A DNA stretch of 64,000 bases. Source: Sphaerisporangium siamense. Lineage in GTDB: Bacteria > Actinomycetota > Actinomycetes > Streptosporangiales > Streptosporangiaceae. The notes below the pieces were generated by a model that was not told the origin of the DNA, did no database searches, and was given only the letters and a program-made list of their open reading frames with translations. Positions 27,538-36,305 of the stretch are shown here, in pieces. The translations under genes were made by a program, and so were the position numbers. How positions within the stretch are numbered: position 1 is the stretch's first letter; each line of letters begins with the position of its first letter. Location: assembly GCF_014205275.1 (NCBI RefSeq), contig NZ_JACHND010000001.1:6076001-6140000 (forward strand). The letters are read 5' to 3'.

Positions 27538-28824
27538 CTAGGGGACGTCGTAGCCGAGCGTGTAGGGTCCGGACCCCGAGCCGGCCACGATGCGGTAGCG
27601 GTAGTAACCCGCCGTGCCGCTGTACGTCAGGGTCTCGTCGCCGCCGATGGTGGCGGCGGTGGCCACGGTGCCCCAGGCCGAGCCGCTCCACTTCTCCAGG
27701 TACAGGTCGAAGTTGGCGGCGTCCGGTCCGTCCAGGCATCCCCGGTGCGTCCCGGAGGCGCCGGTGTAGTACCAGTTGCCGTCGGGCTGGTAGGCGGTGG
27801 CGCCGGAGGCCAGCGTGCCGGTGCGCCGCTGTCCGAGGGCGTCGCACGGGCCCGGCGGAGTGCCGCCCGCCTTCGCGGCGATCGCCCGGTCCATCACGTC
27901 CAGGCCGACCAGGTTGAAGGGACGGCCGAGCACCCGCATCAGCGAGTTCTCCGACGGCCGGTAGATGCCGTACTCGTACTGGCTGCCGCCCTGGTAGGCG
28001 CCGATCACTCCCCCGTCCGGGGTGGCCCGCCCGATGTAGGACGCCCACTTCGCGCCGGACGCCGAGGTGGTGACGTTGGGCTCGCCCGGCTCGCCACCCG
28101 GGTAGGTGGTGCCCGCCGTGTAGTACTCGTCGGCGAGCCCGCCGATCGAGTGGCCGAACTCGTGGATGGCGATCTGGCCCGACTGGGCGTTGCCGCCGGA
28201 GGCGGTGGAGATGCCGCTGTAACCCGCGCCGCCGTAGGTCGTGCTGTTGCCCAGCGCCAGGATCACGTCCACCTGGGGCGCCGCCGCGGCGTACGCCTGG
28301 GCCTTGGCCGTGTCCAGGCACAGCAGCCGGGCCGTGCCGGCGCAGTAGAAGGTCATGTCCAGCGCCGTGTCACGGGTCGTGCCATAGGGGTCGTTGTCCA
28401 CGCCGGACTGGTTGGACACCACGTTGACCAGCCACACGTTGAAAGAGTTCTTGTACTTCTTGAACGGCTCGACCGCCGCCACCTCGGCCCACTTGGACTC
28501 GGCGTGCTGGCGCAGCAGTCCCATCTGCGCGGCGGTGTAGCCGTCGCCGATGATGACCAGGTCGAAGCGCTGCGCGGACGGCCCCGTCTCCTGCAGGGGG
28601 ATCACCTCGGCCGCGGCGGCCTTCTGGACCAGCTCGCGGCTGAGGGCGGCGGGTTTGCGCGCGGGGACCAGGACGCGGCTTATGGTGCCGTCGGGCGAGA
28701 ACACCTCCCGCCATTCCTTCTCGGCGACCGGCCCGGCGTGGGCGGGGGCCGCCGGGAGGGTCGGGGATAAAAGGGCCGCGGCGGTCAGTGCCACCGCGGC
28801 CAGGCGTGTGAATCGTCCGGGCAT
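27538..28824 (-). CDS. Secreted M64-family (IgA-peptidase-like) metallopeptidase
   Basis: A 428-residue exported protease. A signal peptide (MPGRFTRLAAVALTAAALLS... ending APAHA|GPV) is followed by the M64 catalytic domain: FDLVIIGDGYTAAQM, SNQSGVDNDPYG, and the zinc site HEFGHSIGGLADEY (HExxH...DEY), then YRPSENSLMR, which resembles the family's Met/Asn region. The last ~120 residues form a beta-rich carbohydrate- or protein-binding-like domain. ATG 28824 has GAGGAGG seven bases upstream. It probably degrades extracellular proteins. Divergent from the DHFR-like gene. Confidence 0.92.
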   Translation of the reverse strand: MPGRFTRLAAVALTAAALLSPTLPAAPAHAGPVAEKEWREVFSPDGTISRVLVPARKPAALSRELVQKAAAAEVIPLQETGPSAQRFDLVIIGDGYTAAQMGLLRQHAESKWAEVAAVEPFKKYKNSFNVWLVNVVSNQSGVDNDPYGTTRDTALDMTFYCAGTARLLCLDTAKAQAYAAAAPQVDVILALGNSTTYGGAGYSGISTASGGNAQSGQIAIHEFGHSIGGLADEYYTAGTTYPGGEPGEPNVTTSASGAKWASYIGRATPDGGVIGAYQGGSQYEYGIYRPSENSLMRVLGRPFNLVGLDVMDRAIAAKAGGTPPGPCDALGQRRTGTLASGATAYQPDGNWYYTGASGTHRGCLDGPDAANFDLYLEKWSGSAWGTVATAATIGGDETLTYSGTAGYYRYRIVAGSGSGPYTLGYDVP

Positions 28825-29046
28825 GTCGGCGCCTCCTCGGGAGAGAAAGGGGGACGGCGCCGCCCCTTCCAACCGGGGCGGGCGGGATGCCTTCCAACCT
28901 CTCCCGCTCCCGCGCGCCTGGGAAATCCCGAACGGCCATAGCTTCGGAGTGATGACCGGCCCGCGTCGTGCCGGGCCGGAACTGTCGGTGGGCGCCGCTA
29001 GGGTCGCTGACGATCGATGGCCCGAGGTCCTGGATGGAGCACAACC

Positions 29047-29604
29047 ATGCGCAAGATCATCGTTTCGACGTTCGCCACGCTCGACGGGTTCATCGACGAC
29101 CCGCACCTGTGGTCGCTGCAGTACGCCGACGAAGAGAGCGGGAACTACGGGCTCGATCTCGCCCTGAGCGCGGACGCGCTGCTGCTCGGGCGCGTCACCT
29201 GGGAGGGCATGGCGCAGGCATGGCCCGGCATGGGCGGCAACCCGTACGGCGACCATGTGAACGCGGTCACCAAGTACGTCGTCGCGTCCCAGCCCGTGGA
29301 CACCTCGGCCTGGAACCCCACGGTCGTCATCCCCGGCGACGACCTGATCCCCGAGGTCACCAAGCTCAAGCAGCAGGACGGCGGCAACATTCTCATCTGG
29401 GGTAACGGCCGCCTGACCGACGCCCTCGCCGCCGCCGGCCTGCTCGACGAGTACCACGTGTGGGTGTATCCGGTCATCAAGGGCGAGGGCGAGCCCCTGT
29501 TCCGCAAGGAGAGCGCCGGCACCCTCGAACTCCTCGGCACCACCACCTTCTCCACCGGCGCCCTCGTCCTCACCTACCGGCCGCTCACCTCGCCGCCGGC
29601 CTAA
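29047..29604 (+). CDS. Dihydrofolate reductase-family (RibD C-terminal-like) protein
   Basis: A 185-residue protein of the DHFR/RibD-C superfamily: MRKIIVSTFATLDGFIDDP, LLLGRVTWEGMAQAWP, TKYVVAS, GGNILIWGNGRLTDALAAAG and LDEYHVWVYPVIKGEGEPLF. It should bind NADPH and reduce a small molecule, but family members of this type have no fixed substrate. ATG 29047 follows GGAG. The stretch between this gene and the convergent NmrA-like gene holds a ~20 bp imperfect direct repeat (GGCTCAG...CCAGCCGGCC) at about 29608-29655. Confidence 0.9.
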   Translation: MRKIIVSTFATLDGFIDDPHLWSLQYADEESGNYGLDLALSADALLLGRVTWEGMAQAWPGMGGNPYGDHVNAVTKYVVASQPVDTSAWNPTVVIPGDDLIPEVTKLKQQDGGNILIWGNGRLTDALAAAGLLDEYHVWVYPVIKGEGEPLFRKESAGTLELLGTTTFSTGALVLTYRPLTSPPA

Positions 29605-29662
29605 GGGCTCAGTTCTCCAGCCGGCCCAATGGCTCAGATTCCAGCCGGCCTGGGCCGCGACG

Positions 29663-30601
29663 TCAGCGGAAGGCGGCGACGTGGCGGCGCAGCCAGTCGG
29701 AGAACGGGCGGGCGGGGCGGCCGAGGATCTCCGGGACGGCCGGGCTGACGCTCCGTTCGGCGTCGGTCGGCTCTCCGATGATGGCGAGCGTGCCGTCGGC
29801 GACGGGCTCGGGCATGAACGTCACCATCTGGGCACGGGCCTCCTCGCGGGTCTGCTCGGCGAAGCGCACCGGCTCGCCGAGCGCCCGCCCGATCTGCTCG
29901 GCCCGCTCCCGGGGCGTGCTGAGCTCCGGACCGGTCAGCACGTACACGCGCCCCGCGTGGCCGTCCTCGCGCAGCGCCGCGGCGGCCACCTCGGCGATGT
30001 CGGCGGGGTCGACCAGCGGCAGGCCCACGTCCCCGAACGGCGCCGCCACCGTCCGCCGGGCGCGCACCGTCTCCGCCCAGGCGTACGCGTTCGAGTGGAA
30101 GCCTCCCGGGCGGAGGATCACCCATTCCAGGCCCGAGTCCCGGACGGCCTCCTCCAGCACGCGCAGCGGCGCGTGCGAAGGAGAGTCCGGCCGCGTCCCC
30201 GCGGCCTGCGAAGACAACAGCACGACCCGCCGCACTCCCCCCGCCCTGGCCACGTCGAGCACCGCCCGCCCGTCCACGTGCGCACCGGCCCCACTGACGA
30301 GCAGAAACAACGCGTCCGCCCCGTCGACCACGGCCCGCAGGCTCTCCGCGTCCGCCACATCCGCCCGCCGATACCGCACCCCGTCCGGTACACCTCCCCC
30401 GGGGACGTCCGCCCCAGGGGCACCCCCGCCAGGGGCACCCACCCCGGGCGCACCCCCGCCAGGGGCAGCTACCCCGGGAACGCCCGGCCTGCCAACGCCC
30501 GAGACACCGCGCGAGACCGCCGTCACCTCCTCCCCCGCCCTCGCGAGCGCCCGCACCAGCGGCCGCCCCACATTGCCCGTCGCCCCCGTCACCACGATCA
30601 T
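29663..30601 (-). CDS. NmrA-like NAD(P)-binding protein with a collagen-like insert
   Basis: A 312-residue atypical short-chain dehydrogenase of the NmrA/NAD(P)H-binding family. The Rossmann start MIVVTGATGNVGRPLVRAL is perfect, followed later by DALFLLVS, RRVVLLSSQ, EWVILRPGGFHSN and PLVDPADIAEVAAAAL. Residues ~34-75 are an insert of Gly/Pro/Ala/Val repeats (GAPGVGAPGGGAPG...) between the first strand-helix unit and RYRRADVAD, where relatives have only a few residues. ATG 30601 follows GGGAGAGAA. Likely a redox sensor or quinone/NADPH oxidoreductase. Confidence 0.9.
   Translation of the reverse strand: MIVVTGATGNVGRPLVRALARAGEEVTAVSRGVSGVGRPGVPGVAAPGGGAPGVGAPGGGAPGADVPGGGVPDGVRYRRADVADAESLRAVVDGADALFLLVSGAGAHVDGRAVLDVARAGGVRRVVLLSSQAAGTRPDSPSHAPLRVLEEAVRDSGLEWVILRPGGFHSNAYAWAETVRARRTVAAPFGDVGLPLVDPADIAEVAAAALREDGHAGRVYVLTGPELSTPRERAEQIGRALGEPVRFAEQTREEARAQMVTFMPEPVADGTLAIIGEPTDAERSVSPAVPEILGRPARPFSDWLRRHVAAFR
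30376..30502. repeat. Tandem GC repeats coding the Gly/Pro insert
   Basis: GCCAGGGGCACCC-type units recur (about five copies, 15-33 bp period) and encode the collagen-like insert in the NmrA-like protein. Probably grown by replication slippage. Confidence 0.7.
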
Positions 30602-30762
30602 GCGTTCTCTCCCGTCTCGACATGGTTCACCCGCATCCGAAAGAAGGCGGGATGGCCGCGGGAACGGCGTCCCACCGCGACCGGCCCGACGCTAACACCG
30701 CCCTCCCAGTACTCACCTAGAGGAAAGCGCCCCTGCCGACGACAACCACGAGCAACGTTCGA

Positions 30763-31600
30763 GGCTCCGCCGAGAAATGGGCCTCGCCTCCGGCTCGGAC
30801 TGCGTTTCCCAGGCGCTGACGCGCATCCCCCTCGCATCGCGCACCGCAGAAGGCCGGCCAGTTGGACACCGTTGTGGACGCCGGACTCCGCCGACCTGCA
30901 TCCCGCCGACCCGGCGCCAAGAAGAGCACGCACCAGGAACGACATGAGCACACCAGAGCTGAGGGCGGAGTGAACGCTGGGTTCGGGACCATGACGCGGA
31001 AGTGGGCACGGGGCTACAGGAGAAATGCGCCCGGGGGCTGCGCCGGGGATGAGGAAAACACCGACCTTCGAGAGAAGCGACATGCGGGGCTCCGCCGAGA
31101 AATGGGCCTCGCCTCCGGCTCGGACTGTGTTTCCCAGGCGCTGACGCGCATTCCTCTCGTATCGCGTTCCGCAGAAGCTCAGCTGGCCGCCGTCGTAGGC
31201 GCCGGGCTGCACCGACCTGCGTCCCGCCAACGCGGCGCCAAGGAAAGCATGCATCAGGAACGGGGAGAGAGCGTGTCAAAGCTGGGGGAAGTGAACGCTG
31301 GGTTCGGGACCATGAAGCGGTAGTCGACACGGGGCTACAGGACAGCTGTGCCCCCGGTCGCACCGGGCATGAGAGGAACGCCGACCTCGGGAGAAGCGAC
31401 ATGCGGGGCTGCGCCGGGGATGGGCCTCGCCTGCGGCTCGGGCTGTGCTTCCCAGGCGCTGACGCGCATTCTTCTCGCACCGTGCACCGTGCACCGCGCA
31501 CCGCAGAAGGGCTCCGTTGTGGGCGCCGGGATTCGCGGGGCTGCGTCCCGCCGACGCGGTGTGGGAGGTGAAGAGCATGCGGGAGGAGGTGGGATCTACT
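30763..31600. repeat. ~320 bp imperfect direct repeats, 2.7 copies
   Basis: Units start at 30763, 31088 and 31407 (spacings 325 and 319 bp), each opening GGCTCCGCCGAGAAATGGGCC or a variant. Conserved blocks include CCTCGCCTCCGGCTCGG, TTCCCAGGCGCTGACGCGCA, GAACGCTGGGTTCGGGACCA and GAGAAGCGACATGCGG (the last two absent from the shorter third unit). Open frames on either strand are low-complexity and out of step between units, so I read this as non-coding. 30602-32004 contains no gene I can support. Confidence 0.75.
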
Positions 31601-31761
31601 CGCGATGGTCGGGGTGTGCGTCTGGGCGGCTTTGTGACGGAGCGCCTCCCCACTGGCAGCCCCTCCCCCACGAATAGCCACAACGAACACGATCAAGCGC
31701 GAGGAAGGGCTGGGATGCACGCCAGTGACCTTTCAACCGTCGCGCGCAGGCACCACAAGGT

Positions 31762-31860
31762 CTGACCGCACACGGTCCTCCCGCCGTCTGACCGCACACG
31801 GTCCTCGCGCGGTCCTCGCACGGTCTCGCCCCTCACAGAGCTCACGCGGTCTCGCCGCGG
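31762..31860. repeat. CGGTCCTCGC-type short repeats
   Basis: CTGACCGCACACGGTCCTC occurs twice within 30 bp, followed by several CGCGGTC(C/T)TCGC variants. Simple slippage-type repeats in non-coding DNA before the IS element. Confidence 0.5.
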
Positions 31861-32004
31861 GCGGTCCCGCGCGGCTCGCTGTGCGCGCTGTTATGGGTGG
31901 GATCGCGGCGCCCGGCCGCGATGGCGCCGCACGGGTGGGGTCAACACACCTCAACCGTCCCAGTAACACCTCTCAGCCCGCGTCCCAGGAGCGGCCACGG
32001 CGAA

Positions 32005-32058
32005 TGTCGGCTCCGGCTGAATACTGACCCTGTGGTTCCGCGTGAATGTTGACCCACC
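32005..32058 (+). repeat. Left terminal inverted repeat of the IS21 element
   Basis: Begins TGTCGGCTCCGG and ends GTGAATGTTGACCCACC. It contains the repeated TGACCC motifs typical of the multi-site ends bound by IstA. Confidence 0.9.
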
Positions 32059-32074
32059 CCGTGATGATCATGAG

Positions 32075-33313
32075 GTGTTGAGCGTGGAGGACTGGGCAGA
32101 GATCCGCCGGTTGCACCGGGGTGAGGGGATGGCGATCCGTGCGATCGCTCGCCGGTTGGGGATCTCGAAGAACACGGTGAAGAAGGCGCTGGGCTGTCAT
32201 CAGCCGCCGCGGTATGAGCGGGTGGCCAGGGGTTCGATTGTGGATGCGGTGGAACCGCAGATCAGGGTGCTTTTGGCGGAGTTCCCGGCGATGCCATCGA
32301 CAGTGATCATGGAGCGGGTGGGGTGGACGCGCGGCAGATCGGTGATCTTTGATCGCATCGCGCAGCTCAGACCGTTGTTCCAGCCGGTCGATCCAGCGTC
32401 GCGCACGGAGTATCAGCCGGGTGAGCTGGCGCAATGCGATCTGTGGTTTCCCGCGGTGCAGGTGCCGCTGGGCTTTGGGCAGGCCGGTCGCCCGCCGGTG
32501 CTGGTCATGGTGAGCGGCTACTCGCGCATCATCGCCGCGCGGATGCTGCCCTCGCGGCAGAGCCCTGATCTTCTTGCCGGGCATTGGGCGCTGATCAGTG
32601 AGTGGGGGCGGGCGCCCAAGGCGCTGGTGTGGGACAACGAGGCAGCGGTCGGGCAGTGGCGTGGCGGCAAGCCGCAGCTGACCGAGACGATGAACGCGTT
32701 CCGGAGGACACTGGGCCTGAAGGTGATCCAGTGCAGGCCTGCCGATCCCGAGGCCAAGGGCCTGGTCGAGCGGGCCAACGGCTATCTGGAGACCTCGTTT
32801 CTGCCCGGCCGCAGCTTCACCGGCCCGCATGATTTCAACACCCAGCTCGCCCAGTGGCTGGTGCGTGCCAACCAGCGCATCCACCGCAGGCTGCACTGCC
32901 GGCCCGCCGATCGCTGGCAGGCAGACCACCAAGCGATGCTGGAGCTGCCGCCGGTGCCTCCGGTCACCGGATGGCGTCACACCACCCGGCTGCCCAGAGA
33001 CCATTACGTGCGGCTGGACTCCAACGACTACTCCGTCCATCCAGGGGTGATCGGCCGCAGAATCGAGGTGGTGGCCGACCTGGAGCACATCACCGTCACC
33101 TGCCAGGGACAGCCGGTCGCCCGGCATGAGCGGTGCTGGGCCGATCACCAGACCATCACCGACCCCGCCCACGCCGCCGCAGCGGCCCAGCTGCGCAAGA
33201 CTCACCGCGCACCGGCCTCCTGCCCGGCCGAACTGCAGGTCGAGCAGCGCGCGCTGACCGACTACGACCGGATGTTCGGCCTGATCGGCGACGACCGGGA
33301 AGGGGCCGCCTGA
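32075..33313 (+). CDS. istA: IS21-family transposase IstA
   Basis: A 412-residue DDE transposase. N-terminal helix-turn-helix: MAIRAIARRLGISKNTVKKA. Catalytic residues are visible: D in QCDLWFP, D in VWDNEAAVG, and E in KGLVERANGYLE. The C-terminal beta domain (YSVHPGVIGRRIEVVADLEH) is typical. GTG 32075 (LSVEDWAEIRRLH) is where relatives start; the frame is open further upstream to 32042 inside the terminal repeat. Its stop overlaps the istB start (TGATG). Confidence 0.92.
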   Translation: MLSVEDWAEIRRLHRGEGMAIRAIARRLGISKNTVKKALGCHQPPRYERVARGSIVDAVEPQIRVLLAEFPAMPSTVIMERVGWTRGRSVIFDRIAQLRPLFQPVDPASRTEYQPGELAQCDLWFPAVQVPLGFGQAGRPPVLVMVSGYSRIIAARMLPSRQSPDLLAGHWALISEWGRAPKALVWDNEAAVGQWRGGKPQLTETMNAFRRTLGLKVIQCRPADPEAKGLVERANGYLETSFLPGRSFTGPHDFNTQLAQWLVRANQRIHRRLHCRPADRWQADHQAMLELPPVPPVTGWRHTTRLPRDHYVRLDSNDYSVHPGVIGRRIEVVADLEHITVTCQGQPVARHERCWADHQTITDPAHAAAAAQLRKTHRAPASCPAELQVEQRALTDYDRMFGLIGDDREGAA

Positions 33314-34128
33314 TGACCGGCCACAACGCCACCAGCCGCAACACCACCGGCGCCAGCCGCAATCTGGCCGGCGAGATCGCCTACCTCACCCGGGCGTTGA
33401 AGGCCCCCTCGCTGGCGGGCGCGGTGGAACGCCTGGCCGAACGAGCCCGCGATCAAGGCTGGTCACACGAGGAGTTCCTGGCCGCCTGCCTGCAACGCGA
33501 GGTCGCAGCACGCGAATCCCACGGCGGCGAGGGACGCATCCGCGCGGCGCGGTTCCCCGCCCGCAAATCGCTGGAGGAGTTCGACTTCGATCACCAGCGC
33601 TCCCTCAAACGAGACACCATCACCCACCTGGGCACCCTGGACTTCATCACCGGCAAGGAGAACATGGTGTTCCTCGGCCCGCCCGGCACCGGCAAAACCC
33701 ACCTGTCCATCGGCATCGGGCTACGAGCCTGCCAGGCCGGACACCGCGTCGCCTTCGCCACCGCCGCCGAATGGGTCGCCCGCCTGGCCGACGCCCACCA
33801 CGCCGGCCGCCTGCAAGACGAACTCATCAAGCTGGGCCGCATCCCGCTGCTCATCATCGACGAAGTCGGCTACATCCCCTTCGAGGCCGAAGCCGCCAAC
33901 CTGTTCTTCCAGCTGGTCTCCTCCCGCTACGAACGGGCCAGCCTGATCGTCACCAGCAACAAACCCTTCGGCCGCTGGGGCGAGGTCTTCGGCGACGACG
34001 TCGTGGCCGCGGCCATGATCGACCGCCTGGTCCACCACGCCGAAGTGATCAGCATGAAAGGAGACAGCTACCGCCTCAAAGACCGAGACCTCGGCCGTGT
34101 CCCCCCGGCCGGCAAGACCAACGACTAG
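33313..34128 (+). CDS. istB: IS21-family helper ATPase IstB
   Basis: A 271-residue AAA+ ATPase related to DnaC. Walker A GPPGTGKTH, Walker B LLIIDEVGYIP, sensor LIVTSNKPFGRWGEVFGDD and the arginine-rich end AAMIDRLVHHAEVISMKGDS are all intact. IstB forms the ring that selects target DNA and activates IstA. Starts at ATG 33313, overlapping the istA stop by one base. Confidence 0.94.
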   Translation: MTGHNATSRNTTGASRNLAGEIAYLTRALKAPSLAGAVERLAERARDQGWSHEEFLAACLQREVAARESHGGEGRIRAARFPARKSLEEFDFDHQRSLKRDTITHLGTLDFITGKENMVFLGPPGTGKTHLSIGIGLRACQAGHRVAFATAAEWVARLADAHHAGRLQDELIKLGRIPLLIIDEVGYIPFEAEAANLFFQLVSSRYERASLIVTSNKPFGRWGEVFGDDVVAAAMIDRLVHHAEVISMKGDSYRLKDRDLGRVPPAGKTND

Positions 34129-34137
34129 AACAACCCG

Positions 34138-34191
34138 GGTGGGTCAACATTCACCCGGAACAGGTGGGTCACAATTCGACCGGTGTTGACA
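34138..34191 (-). repeat. Right terminal inverted repeat of the IS21 element
   Basis: Reverse complement begins TGTCAACACCGGTC and ends GTGAATGTTGACCCACC, matching the left end. Confidence 0.9.
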
Positions 34192-34289
34192 GCGAACGCC
34201 GGCCAAAGCGCAAGGAACGACCGGGAATCGAAAAGGAGTCAGCGCGGGCGTCTTCGAGTCCGGTCGAGCGCCGGTGCGCGATCTAACAG

Positions 34290-34315
34290 CTCTTATAGAA
34301 GAACTTATATAAGAG
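34290..34315. promoter_or_regulatory. CTCTTATA...TATAAGAG inverted repeat, candidate HxlR operator/promoter
   Basis: An exact 8-base inverted repeat with an inner perfect palindrome CTTATATAAG (34304-34313). AT-rich, 124 bp before the hxlR-type start; probably promoter and autoregulatory operator. Confidence 0.6.
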
Positions 34316-34438
34316 GTGACATGTTTCCTTAGGGTCCCCCTGGCCACGTGCGAAGAACCATCGCAGGGACACTGTGAGAGAGGCCGTCCCCGAAGATGGA
34401 CGGCACTCGGACGCCTACCGAAGGGACCAGGGACGCCG

Positions 34439-34831
34439 ATGAGCGCCGATGTGGCATGGACGCCGCCCGAGCCGGCCGACGCCGAGCAGGCGTGCCCGAT
34501 CGGTCCGGCCGTGGAGGTGGTGTTCAGCCGCTGGACCACGCCGATCCTGTGGACCCTGGACCGCCACGGCCGTCAGCGTTTCGTCGAGTTGCAGGGACGC
34601 CTGCCGTCCATCACCCCGAAGGTCCTGACCGACACCCTGCGCCGCATGGAACGTGACGGCGTCATCACCCGCACCTACCACCCAGAGGTCCCGCCACGCG
34701 TCGAGTACGAGATCAGCGACCTCGGCCGCACTCTAGCTCCCTTGTTCGCCCACCTGAACCAGTGGGCCACGGCCAACATGTCCAAGGTCGATCAGTCCCG
34801 CCACGCCTACGACACCCGACCGCCCCGCTGA
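34439..34831 (+). CDS. HxlR-family transcriptional regulator
   Basis: A 130-residue winged-helix repressor/activator: CPIGPAVEVVFSRWTTPILW (HxlR signature with the conserved Cys), LWTLDRHGRQRFVELQGRLP, ITPKVLTDTLRRMERDGVIT, RTYHPEVPPRVEYEISDLGR, TLAPLFAHLNQWA. HxlR proteins respond to oxidants, aldehydes or quinones and usually control a divergent gene; here the divergent side is taken up by the IS21 element, so any partner gene is lost or was never there. ATG 34439 follows AGGGACG. Confidence 0.92.
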   Translation: MSADVAWTPPEPADAEQACPIGPAVEVVFSRWTTPILWTLDRHGRQRFVELQGRLPSITPKVLTDTLRRMERDGVITRTYHPEVPPRVEYEISDLGRTLAPLFAHLNQWATANMSKVDQSRHAYDTRPPR

Positions 34832-34859
34832 AAGCCCACCCAGTCGCCCCCACCACCCC

Positions 34860-35264
34860 TCACGGCGTGACCTCGAACCACACCGTCCGCCCCCCGCCAC
34901 CGTCCGCCCACCCCCACGCCGAGGACAGCTCCCGCACGAGCCACAGACCGCGCCCGCCTTCACTCAGCGGATCCACCTGCACCGGAACCGGCGGAATCGC
35001 ACCGGGCGCCCCTTCATCGATCACCTCGACCCGAACAGACTTCCCGTCGTCGTACACCTTGAGGCTCACCACCCCACCGGGCCTGCGCCCCGAGGCCGAG
35101 TGCGCCACGGCGTTCGCGACGAGCTCGCCGACCAGAAGCTCGACGTCGTCCATGCCGGTACGCCCGGCCGCCATGAGCAGCCCCCGCACGTAAACCCGCG
35201 CGAGCGACACCGACCCGGCCCGCCCGAGAAGTTCGACGGCGCCCAGCAGATCGCGCACTTTCAC
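34860..35264 (-). CDS. RsbW-like ATP-binding (anti-sigma type) protein, copy 1
   Basis: A 134-residue GHKL ATPase: ELLVGELVANAVAHSASGRR (N box), EVIDEGAPG (G1) and SEGGRGLWLVRELSSAWGW (G2). Such small proteins in actinomycetes act as anti-sigma or regulatory kinases. GTG 35264 follows GGAGGAATC. It is divergent from the DUF5753 regulator (220 bp gap), the standard arrangement of this module. A second copy lies at 48915. Confidence 0.88.
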   Translation of the reverse strand: MKVRDLLGAVELLGRAGSVSLARVYVRGLLMAAGRTGMDDVELLVGELVANAVAHSASGRRPGGVVSLKVYDDGKSVRVEVIDEGAPGAIPPVPVQVDPLSEGGRGLWLVRELSSAWGWADGGGGRTVWFEVTP

Positions 35265-35483
35265 AGAGATTCCTCCGGATCCTCGTCGGGTTGAGAGATC
35301 GGCATGTCTCTGCTCAAACGCGGACTGGGCATCACAGCGTCTCTCACCGCATGTTATTCGGCCCTCCAATCGTGCGGTCATCCGATAGTTTTGATGATGC
35401 AAATAGGCCCACTGTCCCACCACATTCATGGTGAGACAGGCGCTGTATTTGTAAGACCAGGTGAGACCACGGAGAAAAGCGAC

Positions 35484-36305
35484 ATGCCCAACCCAATCCA
35501 AATCAATCCGGACGAGTCACCACAAGCGCGTTTCGCCTATGAATTGCGGCGGCATCGACTCCAAGCAGGGTGGACGCAGTTGCACCTGTCGCAGATGCTG
35601 ACCGTGTCGGTCAGCATGGTCGGAATGCTCGAAACGTCCAGGCGGCGACCTGACAGAAGGTTCGCGGAAGCGTGCGACAAGATATTCAGATTGGACGGAG
35701 TATTCGTCGAGCTATGGAAACAGACCAGATGGGAGAGCGCGCCCGAGCACTTCCGGGACTTCGCCGCGGCGGAGGCTCAGGCGTCCGTGCTCCAGGTCTG
35801 GGATCCTCTTCTGATTCCAGGACTCTTCCAAGTCGAGCCGTACGCCCGGCGAATCTTCGAGGACGAGCCAGGGATCGCCGCCGAGACGGTCGATCAACGG
35901 GTGGCCAACCGCCTTCAACGTCAGGCCATGCTCACCAGTAAGAAGGCCCCCATGGTGTACAGCCTCATAGACGAAGGAGTACTCCACCGGCCTTTGGGCG
36001 GTGCGGACATCATGAGTGAGCAACTGGCATGGCTGCTGAAGATGGCGGAGCTTCCGCGAGTCACCATCCAGATCGTCCCGTATACCTCCTGGTCCACACT
36101 CGGCCTCCAGGCATCCTTCACCGTCGCCGAACAACGTGGTACCCCGCACAGCGCGTACGTCGAGAGTGCGCCCCGAGGACTGACGATAGAAAACCGTGAG
36201 ACCATAGCGGCATTAGTAGGGCGTTTCGACGCCTTACGAGCAGCGGCCCTCCCACAGAACCTGTCCCTCGACATCATCAAGGATGTGATGGCGCAATGGA
36301 TCTGA
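35484..36305 (+). CDS. XRE-type helix-turn-helix regulator with DUF5753 (Scr1/WhiJ family), copy 1
   Basis: A 273-residue protein. The N-terminal HTH (LRRHRLQAGWTQLHLSQMLT, VSVSMVGMLETSRRRPD) is followed by the DUF5753 domain with QVWDPLLIPGLFQVEPYARR, QRQAMLTSKKAPMVYSLIDE, VTIQIVPYTSW and ASFTVAEQR. WhiJ-type proteins repress development genes and are relieved by their DUF397 partner. ATG 35484 has GGAGAA upstream. The DUF397 gene overlaps its 3' end by ten bases. Confidence 0.93.
   Translation: MPNPIQINPDESPQARFAYELRRHRLQAGWTQLHLSQMLTVSVSMVGMLETSRRRPDRRFAEACDKIFRLDGVFVELWKQTRWESAPEHFRDFAAAEAQASVLQVWDPLLIPGLFQVEPYARRIFEDEPGIAAETVDQRVANRLQRQAMLTSKKAPMVYSLIDEGVLHRPLGGADIMSEQLAWLLKMAELPRVTIQIVPYTSWSTLGLQASFTVAEQRGTPHSAYVESAPRGLTIENRETIAALVGRFDALRAAALPQNLSLDIIKDVMAQWI

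Larger units (their letters stand above)
32005..34191 (+). mobile_element. Complete IS21-family insertion sequence (2187 bp)
   Basis: Two overlapping genes, istA and istB, are bounded by 54-bp terminal inverted repeats that begin TGTC (about 42 of 54 positions match). The element is flanked by the 5 bp direct repeat GCGAA (32000-32004 and 34192-34196), a target duplication. All parts needed for transposition look intact, so insertion may be recent. It landed in non-coding DNA between the 320 bp repeats and the hxlR-type gene. Confidence 0.93.

Noticed and set aside
30763-31600. CRISPR array
   Set aside because: Units are over 300 bp and spacing does not fit repeats and spacers.
30713-31720. 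335-residue minus-strand frame across the 320 bp repeats
   Set aside because: Low-complexity Arg/Ser/Pro protein whose repeats fall in different frames; no ribosome-binding site; better explained as a non-coding repeat.
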